Below are positions 56,173 to 64,000 of a stretch of 64,000 nt of DNA, piece by piece. A model generated the notes under the pieces. The model did no database searches, was not told the DNA's origin, and was given only the letters and a program-made list of their open reading frames with translations. The translations under genes and the position numbers were made by a program. Each line of letters opens with the position of its first letter. Positions within the stretch are counted from its first letter, which is position 1. Source of the DNA: Buddleja alternifolia (lineage: Eukaryota; Streptophyta; Magnoliopsida; Lamiales; Scrophulariaceae); contig CM033404.1 in assembly GCA_019426215.1 (NCBI GenBank), forward strand, positions 26,474,843-26,538,842. Direction: 5' to 3'.

Positions 56173-57933
56173 TAAGTTTTTCCCATTCACAATACATAGT
56201 CTTGAACTTGACTTCATCTTCTTCAAATAATTCTTTGAATGCTTTATGCCTTGCTCAATTACTCTATGTTAAGTTAATTATGATTCCATGTTTTGAGGTC
56301 TTTACTGCTTGATGTATGAAATTCATGATCGTAATATTATGTAGCATATATACTAATCATGTATGTTTTCATTATGAATTGGTGGGTTTTGTTAACTTGA
56401 TGCACTTAGAATAGATCCATCTTATGCCTCTTAAAATTGAAAGTATCCTATTACTTGTATATCTGAGCAGGAGATATCAAAGTGAATCAAAAACATGAAA
56501 AGATGGGCAGATAATTTTGGGATTACGGGGTTTAGGAATGGGCAAGGATGTGGAGCTGGAAAGTGTCTTGATATACATAATTGATAGTGCTTTACAACTC
56601 TTACTACTCAAGCAGAATAGCAATAGGTTGTAGTGAACACCTGAATGTTGTGAGAAAGGGCTTCTGTGTTATCATACTAAAAGGAAGTAGATCAGAGTAA
56701 TATACTATGATTGTTTTTGTTTCTTTCATATATTTCTTTAATATACGAAATTAACCTCTTTGTGTTGGATGAGGATAAAACTCACTCACTTATAACTAAA
56801 TATCGGTAATTTTGGGCATACATTGTGGAAGATCTAAGACTACACTTAAACGAACAAATTGAGAAACTAGAACATATATACTCGAATAACAATAGAAGAT
56901 AAGTAGTCTAAATAGAAAATTCCAATTGCAGCCCAAGTTCAAATTATTTGGTAATGAAATTCTAATAGCTATAAGACGGAAATAACTTCATCTTAATCAA
57001 TCTCATATTGTGAAACATAGTAAAAGGATTTGAGTGTTATTCTTTTCTAATACCGTAAGACTATAAGTGTTTAACCACTTGTCTTTTATTGTGTTTTTCC
57101 CTTCTTGCTCCATTCACAAGCCACAATCTGTACTATCTTTCTTAATGGATTATTTTTTATGTGGTAGCTATATATGTGATTTGAAGTCAAACTGAATTTG
57201 AGAAACCAAGTTACATTTGTCTCTTTAACTGTTGTCGGCTTGTCCTATTGAAGCATTAATCCTAAGTGAAAAAAGATGATGCTAAGTGCTATGTTGCTTT
57301 GATCATTTTGACTGTTGTTGGGGGTATCCTAGTGAATCATTAATTCTAAGTGAAGAAAATGATGCTAAGCACTAAGTTGCTTTGATTATTTATCATAATA
57401 GAACAATTTGAAATGATTAAACTTATATGATATAGTAGTTAATACACTAGTAATTTATCATAATAGAACAAGTAGTTAATACACTAGAATTAGTGAGGAA
57501 TATGTAATTGTCATATTTACTTTTTGTGACAAAACTACTATAACATTATACAATATTATTAATAATAATTTGTATCTGGTAAGGACTAAACTTGTTACAA
57601 TAACTATTTGTAACAAAGTCACTATTAGGAAAATCATTTTAAAGAAAATTATAAAATTCACTTTTAGTAACGAATAGTTTCTTCTGTAACGTCACGGACT
57701 AGTTTTTGTAATGACAAAATCGTTACTATAACCTATGATGTTGTGAGGAATCAGGCTTCATTGCCGATACATTTGTAACGAAGTTGAATGTTTGTCGCAA
57801 AAACTTCTAGCGACGGGCTTTGCAGCACAAACAATAGTGACGATATTTTTGTTACGAAAAGTTCTAGCGACGAAAATGGCTTGTATTGTAACGAATTGTT
57901 TCCTTACTAGAAGTGAAATTTCCTGTAGTGATG

Positions 57934-58306
57934 GTGGGGCGGTGCGGATTCCACCACTAAACCTGAATATGTGGCAGCCTCAGAGGCAGCCAAAGAAGCT
58001 ATTTGGATGAGAAAGTTCCTTAGAGAACTTGAAGTGGATCCTAGTTCACAGCTGTCGTTGCCACTTTATTGTGATAACAATGGAGCAATAGCGCAAGCTA
58101 AGGAACCATGGTCGCATAACAAGTCTAAACACATTGAGAGAAGATTTCACATCATCAGAGAGATCGTTGTCAGAGGAGAGATAGCAGTGCAGAAAATAGC
58201 CTCAGCTGACAATATAGCTGACCCGTTCACCAAACCATTACCTCAAGCTGTTCTGGACCGACACCTGGAAGGGATGGGTATAAGATACCACAATGAGTGG
58301 TATTGA
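57934..58306 (+). pseudogene. copia RNase H, C-terminal part
   Basis: Continues pol after the CACTA element: GGAV, a short damaged stretch, then EYVAASEAAKEAIWMRKFL, LYCDNNGAIAQAKEPWSH, KSKHIERRFHIIREIV and the family C-terminus NIADPFTKPLPQAV. Stop TGA at 58304-58306, followed at once by the purine tract AAGTGGGAGAT (58311-58321) and the LTR. Confidence 0.9.
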
Positions 58307-58321
58307 GTACAAGTGGGAGAT

Positions 58322-59274
58322 TGTTAGGATTATGCCCTCAGATGCCATAGAGGATAGAATGATAGGGCATCTATCTTGTAATTAACTTATTTCGATATTA
58401 TTAATAAAGGCATTATTTAGTTTTCACTTAAATCTTATCTGCATCTATAGGTAGTGTAAAATGTTTTGTCCATGTTTTTAGTGCGATCCATCTACTTCCT
58501 ATAGGATAGGAACAGTGGCACTAGAGAGATCGATCTTGATTACTAAAAACAAGTTCGCAAGTAAAATGAAGTCTTTAATGGAAAAATAAAGATTTAGAAC
58601 ACTTGTACAATTTTATCTCTGACATGGGAGTGCCAATCTAGTACCATGGGGTGGTAAGAGCTTAAGATTGTAGGCACATCAGTAGAACTGATATGCTCGA
58701 ACACGACTCACATCGGTTTTGTCACATGGGTTTTCACTCTGTGACTGTCAATGAAAAAATTGATTATGCGTAATAGGTGTAAGTGAACCTTTGACCTGAA
58801 ACATCATGCTGAAGATGCATTTGTGACGTCAAATATTTCATTAGAGTAGTTAGACCCAATTCACCCGTTGGTGGGGTCGACCTCGAAATGCGGCTTGATG
58901 GGCAAATGGTAGTCTTAGGTGATATCTAAATGGGATTTATTCTCTCATAAGTGAGTGAGAAAGTACCCTATGTGATTATAGATAAATAGAGATCAAAGTC
59001 TTTGGCCAAAGCAAAAAGAGACGATTGTGCTAGGCACTAAATCGATCTCAATGATCTCGTATTATTATAATTAATACATATGGTCGAGTGCAGTGAGTTT
59101 GATATAGCCATGACTCTAACTTGACTGGGGTACACGAACAAAGGGTTTATACTTATACGGTATTTACGATTGGAAGGTTGTGGTAATGATCCAATCATTC
59201 AATTTTGTTTGGGCTACGAAGTGGGCCACGTGACTGGCTAGATGTTACCCACTTCCTTTGGTTTCCTGTCATTG
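58322..59274 (+). repeat. truncated 3' LTR of copia element
   Basis: Matches the first 950 or so bases of the 5' LTR to TTTCCTGTCATTG, then stops at a gypsy fragment; about 800 bp are missing. Confidence 0.9.
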
Positions 59275-59573
59275 TTTGGACTATGCACTGCTTCAATCGG
59301 TCACCACCCCCTCACTGGATTCACGGGTGAGATAATGAAAGCATTAGTGGAGGTGTCACTGCCCATATTTTTTGATGCATTTCCAGCCCGCTCTACGAAG
59401 GTGGTGAAGTCCTTGGTGGTCAAAGACCCCTCCACATATCATGCAATTTTAGGGAGGTCGAGCTTAATCTTAGTCCAAGCCGGCGTATCTACTTATCATG
59501 TGACGGAGAAATTTCCAACCCCCATAGGAACGGAGGAAGCTGTTGGTCACGTGAAGATAGCAATGGAGTGCTA
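59275..59573 (+). pseudogene. Tat-like gypsy protease C-terminus
   Basis: Frame reading PLTGFTGEIMKALVEVSLPI, KSLVVKDPSTYHAILGRSSL and STYHVTEKFPTPIGTEEAVG matches the part after the protease active site and the run-up to RT in Tat-lineage gypsy pol. The DSG/DTG core is missing at the left break. Stop at 59572-59574. Confidence 0.7.
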
Positions 59574-60768
59574 ACACATTAAAGAAGCCTAAAAGGAAAC
59601 ATGGCATGAAACAAAGCGACAAAGGGGGAACAAGTAGTGATAAACTTAATCTCGCTAGAGAAAACTTGCTTGGGGGGCAAGATCAACTTAGTCCATACTT
59701 GGTCAAAATCCCAGCAGTCAGATGTCTATGAAAAAGACACATGCCACGACATGCCACCCCAAGAAGACAACGCCTATTTTGAAGATACAACAACCACTAG
59801 CAAGGTGACCCCCAGGGGAAACATTCCCCAAGTCCGACAAGATGTCAAGCCTTATGAGGCCTTATCAGGTAAGAAATAATGAAAACTATCTTTTTCCTAC
59901 ATTACTATTGAACAAGTCAAGCGTTGAGTGGGGACGCCCACTAGCGCCGACTACCTTTGCTTAAGTCCTGAGATGCCTAAGTGCAGCCCCGCACCTTTTT
60001 ATTAAGTGTTGGATGTTTTAAGTGTTCGTCATATGATTGCTAAGTGCTTTCAGGCACATCAACTTTTATGCAGCTATATGTACTAGGCTTGTTTAAATAA
60101 CATGCATTTCGCGTCATACGAAAGAGTATGACATTAACGATGGCTGAATAAACAACACCCCCACAAAAAAAAAAATGCTCCTCGGAACCACTTTTTTCGA
60201 CTGAAGCTACTTCATAAAACTCAAAGCCCCCTTTTCGAGGCTAACATAGGTGGAGCAATAAACGTCCCTCGAACCCTTATGATCCCTCCTGCATTACCGA
60301 AAGGATATGAGGTTTTAAAAATAACCCCCCCTCCGACATGGAATTTGGACCGAGATCATACCAATATAACTAAGGTGATAACTCACCTCAAACAAATACA
60401 ACAAGGGTTTAAACTAGCCCACCTTGTGATCCTCCCAGCATTACCGAGAGGGTATGAGGTTCTAAAAACAACCCCCCCCCCCCTCAGACATGGAATCTGG
60501 ACTGAGATCACACCAATATAACGAAGGTGAAAACTCACCTAAGGTGAGAACTCACCTCATACAATCTAAGGTGAAAACTCACCTCATACAATCTAAGGTG
60601 AAAACTCACCTCATACACTCTAAGGTAAAAACTCACCTCATACACTCTAAGGTCAAAACTCACCTCATACAATCAAAGGTGAAAACTCACCTCATACAAA
60701 ACAAATGGGAAAACTCACCACACACAAATGAGAGCTCGGCCGAGATTAGCCCACCTAATGATCCCTTC
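59574..60768. repeat. non-coding gypsy-derived remnant with two tiers of tandem repeat
   Basis: No protein-like frame. A unit of about 145 bp is repeated (starting near 60278 and 60423, partial near 60741) with the words GCATTACCGA and TATGAGGTT. Inside it a 27-bp repeat expanded at 60524-60729. Confidence 0.6.
60524..60729. repeat. 27-bp tandem repeat, about eight units
   Basis: Unit AAGGTGAAAACTCACCTCAT plus ACAATCT or ACACTCT. Each unit holds an imperfect palindrome, AGGTGA...CTCACCT. Exact 27-bp steps from 60541 to 60702. Confidence 0.93.
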
Positions 60769-63562
60769 TGCTAAAGCATCAATAGACGTCCATCTGGATG
60801 TTGAGATGACAGATGTTCTGGCTATTGCCAACGATGTTGTCGCCAAAGTTGCTGCAATTGAAGCCGAGGAACTTGCTCCCAAAGAGGTTCAAACATCAAC
60901 CCCTGCTCCGGTAATGATAGAGGCGCGCTCAGAAGGTCAGAGCGTTGCTGAAGACGTTATCATACACAGACAGTTCTTCAAGCTGGACCCGTTGAAGACA
61001 TTTGATCACTCTATCAATTATATGCCTCCAGCTTTTGAAGACGATTTTATCCCAATCGGCTACAATGAAGAAAGATACATAAATGCTGAGAATGAGGTAG
61101 CTGCGCTGATTGATATTGATCGGACCATCGGGGACACCTTATTTGATACAGAGTTGACCGAAGTAGAAAAAGCCTACTACTTGGCTATCGAGCTTGGTAA
61201 AAATCCTGGTCAGATCCCTAAATCTTTTGCCATCCAAGAAGCAAAGAAAGATGGTAGAACTCCCAGAGTTGATGTTGATTTGGGGTATTATCGAGATATG
61301 GGGCACAACAAACTAATTGGTTTTGCTCCAAGAGACTTCAACATAAGGGTCTACGAGCTTATACCTGTTGACTTTCTCAACCCAACAGAGCAAGTTCCAA
61401 ACAGAGAGGATTACACTCACTATCCTCATATCGCTAACAGTGCAGAAAATAAAAGTTCAGCTCCTCCCCTTCGTCTTTGGAAAAATAAAGGAATTCATGT
61501 CGTTGAGCGTCCAGCTTCTGTAACCGATGTGATTCAAGCCGAGGCCGATGCGTATTTTGACAGTGTTTGGAACGCTAGCTATCACACTGACAAATACTGC
61601 TTTGAATCTATCTGGGACATACACCATGAAGTCATCCGAGCGTTGGTCAATGCAGGTGCTGACTACTGTATGAGTGAGGTTCACTGGTGTGAAGCATATG
61701 TTGGCCATCAGTTCTCATTTAAAAAATTGGTCAAAGCTCCCCATCTTTTTGGCATAGGCATGCATGACAAGAAGCTTCAGTTTGCCAAGTATTGCCTTAA
61801 ATAGCATCAAGAGAGAGTTGGGCCTGTTGCCAAGTTACCCGAAGTTCGTCAACAAATAGAACTATTTCTATGTCAAGCGCTGCACAGGTTTCCATCACTC
61901 CTCTCCAATTCAACGCTCAAGCGTCCACCAGTGGCAGTTCATCAGCGTCTTGCTTGAACTTCTCTCCAAGTCACTGTGATGACAACTTCAGATTGATGAT
62001 GAAGATCATAGCTCCCATTCCTCACTTTGACAAGATCTTCACTGAAAATCTACGGAAGCCAAATGGCTCGAGGATTCGCAACTTCCAAGGTTATCCACTT
62101 CTACCTTCCATCAGACAAGAAGTAAGCGACCATTATGCCTATGTTCTTTCTCTGCTTGAACGCAATCAAGGCATAGCTCGAGCGGTGTATCCGTATTTGG
62201 AAGAATATTACCGTATGTACGTGCTAGAAGCTCACAAGTAAAGCGTCTTCCTACGGATCAGATTAGTGGATTTTCTTTGGATTACTGCCCAGACACTTTG
62301 TTTCTCATTCCAAAGCCGCAGTCAAAGATCTTTCCAAACCACGTATTGGACATCATGGGTCCAATGTATGTCAAAGCCCGAGACAGTCCACTACGCACAT
62401 TCATCCAAGAGACTTGCCTCTCTCGCTCAAGACTAACTGAACTTCTGGAAGCTGTTTCCGATTCTTATGCCGATATAGCCAGGTGGAATTTCCAATTGGA
62501 TGACTTTCGCCAACAAGCGTCAGCGCTTGAGGAAGTGCCTGTGAGATTAATTGAAGAATCTGCTCCAGCGTCCGCCTCAGAAGTTGTCAGTATTCCAGCG
62601 TCTACTGAAGAACCTGTTCAAGCGTCTCCACCAGAGGATCATCCTGACGCTCCTGAACTCATTGATTCTGATGTTGCTGAAGATCTCCCAATAAAAGCCA
62701 GAGGCACAATTTTTGATCCAGATTATCAAGTTCCTCTTGACTCACTCAAGCACACATCCAGCTTCAAGCGACCAGCTCCTCAAACGGTTCGTTCGGATGT
62801 GAGTCAGACTTTTGGACCTTTGCTGAATTCAGTTTTGGATGAGGTAAGCAATCATGCTACGCAAAATGAAGAAAACCTCCACTGGATCAAGACGTCTTAG
62901 CCAAAATTGAGTCTCAGAACATGAGCGCTCAAGTCGCCCACATGAGAGGTGCTGCTCAAGCGGCAGTTGGTGAATGCAGAAAAGAATTTCAAGAACTGCA
63001 TGATGCTACTATGGTAAACCAACTGGCCATGAAGAAGCATTTTGATAAGCGCCTAGACGATCTTTCAACCTCTGTTTCTCAAATTGCTAGTCAAGTCAGC
63101 TTAATCACCGGGCACTTTTTGAAGACTGATGATGACAATAAGGGGGAAGGACAGAGAAGAGGGGAGAAGCGGAAAACGTCTAGTTTAAGAGCTTCCAGCC
63201 CTCCATTCAAGCGTCAAACCTTCTTTCAGATTTTTCCAGTACCTTCAAGGGCATTGCTTGAACAGTTTGATGTTCCATTCTCTCGATCGCCTATTCCAGA
63301 GCCTTCTAACCCGAAGATTATTGCTAACGAATAGAAGAAGTCAGACTTCAGCAGAGCGTTCAAAGTATGCCTAAGGATGATAGGCATCAACCCAGGTGAA
63401 TGGGATAGGCAATTTGTTGCTTATAAAAAGAGACAACAAGAAGAAAAGAAGGCAGTAATTAGTAAAGAACATGCCGCCATGATAAGGCTTGAAGAAAACA
63501 TTTCTGAAGCTATCAGGGCTGAAGTAAACAAAAGACTCAACGCTCAAGAAGAAGATGATTAA
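60769..63562 (+). pseudogene. unknown large protein of element C (C-terminal two thirds)
   Basis: Best preserved copy. Central domain (60769-61804) with INYMPPAFEDDFIPIGYNE, DIDRTIGDTLF, GFAPRDFNIRVYELIPV, LRLWKNKGIHV and DAYFDSVWNASY; helical block (61870-62370) with LSLLERNQGIARAVYPYLEEY and SKIFPNHVLDIMGPMYV; Ala/Ser/Pro-rich stretch with repeated PAS (62520-62680); SDVSQTFGPLLNSVLDEVS and a heptad-rich region (62800-63130); basic end (63150-63230); terminal block FKVCLRMIGINPGEWDRQF to 63562, after a TAG at 63332-63334. Breaks: TAG at 61802-61804, frameshifts near 61880, 62240 and 62890. No known enzyme motif; role unknown. Confidence 0.75.
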
Positions 63563-63796
63563 GAGCTGTTGTTTACTTTGCATTATCTATATTCTAGTCT
63601 CTTTTGTATTTTTTTATAGTTGTAAAATGCTTGAACTATCTGTGATATATATAAAATGCATTTTTTAGCTGAAACATCTCGTTGAAGCTTAACTGACTTT
63701 AACTAACCTTATCTAACCAAAGCTAACTTTTATTTTGGCTGTCTAACTCTTGAACTATAAAAGAGTAAGTATTGCCATCATCAAAACGGGGGAAAT
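63563..63796 (+). other. 3' untranslated region and polypurine tract of element C
   Basis: Closely matches 38177-38398 of element B, ending ACGGGGGAAAT before TGTTAGG. Confidence 0.75.
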
Positions 63797-64000
63797 TGTT
63801 AGGAAATTTCATGTTAGATATTTTGATGATGACAATTAGGATTTTTGTTAGACCCCAAAATATGTAAGTTTGATTTTATTTAGAAATCATGTATAAGCTT
63901 TGAAGCGTTAGATTTGTATAGGCTTTGTTTTATTTTTATTCTAGATTGTTAGGCTAGGTAGTCTAAGGCTGAGCATCTAATAATTTCTGAGTGAGCTTAT
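63797..64000 (+). repeat. 3' LTR of element C, cut by window edge
   Basis: TGTTAGGAAATTTCATGTTAG onward follows the family LTR; about 1.3 kb lies beyond the window. Confidence 0.92.

Larger units (their letters stand above)
53565..57930. mobile_element. non-autonomous CACTA (En/Spm-like) DNA transposon, 4.37 kb
   Basis: Ends AACTACAAGAAAA (first base changed from the usual CACTACAAGAAA) and TTTCCTGTAGTG, flanked by the 3-bp duplication ATG. Subterminal arrays of GTAAC-type words fill both ends: CGTAACAAA, CGTTACAAA and TTGTTAC at 53600-53890, and TTTGTAACAAAG, TTGTAACG and GTAACGAAG at 57520-57900. No transposase frame. Interior is AT-rich with microsatellites (54400, 54640), a SINE-like unit and exon-like islands. 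Confidence 0.9.
46248..59274 (+). mobile_element. Ty1/copia element interrupted by a CACTA transposon
   Basis: 5' LTR, primer site, long leader, gag, pol, CACTA insertion in RNase H, RNase H end, purine tract and a truncated 3' LTR. About 4 percent difference by eye between the two LTRs over the first 330 bases makes it older than the Athila-like insertion. No target duplication can be checked because the right end is lost. Confidence 0.88.
60769..64000 (+). mobile_element. Element C: Sirevirus-like family member, 5' truncated
   Basis: Internal ORF homologous to element B from its central region on, the same 3' non-coding region and purine tract, and a 3' LTR beginning at 63797 that runs off the window. 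The left break at about 60769 joins gypsy-derived repeats, so the N-terminal third of the ORF is missing. Confidence 0.85.

Noticed and set aside
60524..60729. CRISPR-like regular repeats
   Set aside because: Units are contiguous with no unique spacers, and the context is plant retroelement DNA.
60490..60774. Open frame with a nine-residue repeat (KVKTHLIQS type)
   Set aside because: The frame is open only because the DNA repeat is 27 bp, a multiple of three; no start context or family match.

Overview
The window looks like gene-poor nuclear DNA of a flowering plant, probably a eudicot. It is AT-rich and consists almost wholly of nested transposable elements of plant-specific lineages: Ty1/copia including a Sirevirus-like family, Athila-like and Tat-like Ty3/gypsy, and a CACTA DNA transposon. 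I found no rRNA, tRNA, CRISPR array or intact host gene. The only host-gene-like material is two short exon-like islands inside the CACTA element. The species cannot be named from this sequence.

Left (1-14156): three layers of insertion. A minus-strand Sirevirus-like copia element (1-4930, cut by the window edge) sits inside a plus-strand relative that has the same LTR family (element A, 4931-10621). Element A sits in the last codons of an older minus-strand copia pol whose 5' LTR is 12598-14156. From 14157 to 21342 there is AT-rich DNA with short tandem repeats, a decayed hammerhead-like (retrozyme-like) patch near 16500-17040 and a solo LTR (17392-18878) with a 5-bp target duplication.

Centre (21348-39909): element B, another member of the Sirevirus-like family, flanked by CATAT duplications. 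It lost most of its 5' LTR and was later split by a 12.2-kb Athila-like gypsy element (24665-36822, CTTGC duplications, LTRs differing by about eight substitutions). The Athila-like element has a broken gag-pol but an intact 448-codon extra ORF. It also carries arrays of a perfect 14-bp GC palindrome, both in its LTR promoters and upstream of that ORF.

Right (39915-64000): a Tat-like gypsy remnant with a decayed integrase on the minus strand, a minisatellite and an intron-containing antisense extra ORF on the plus strand. Then come a copia pol scrap, a plus-strand copia element (46248-59274) whose RNase H is split by a 4.4-kb non-autonomous CACTA element (ATG duplication), a gypsy protease scrap with 27-bp palindromic repeats, and element C (60769 to the edge), a third member of the Sirevirus-like family.

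The most unusual theme is a large protein family of unknown function in elements A, B and C, lying directly upstream of the 3' LTR. It has a basic linker, conserved blocks, a C-terminal heptad-rich region and a terminal block that follows a stop codon at the same place in all three copies. It may be the third (env-position) ORF of a Sirevirus lineage or the cargo of a non-autonomous derivative; no copy here is complete enough to decide.
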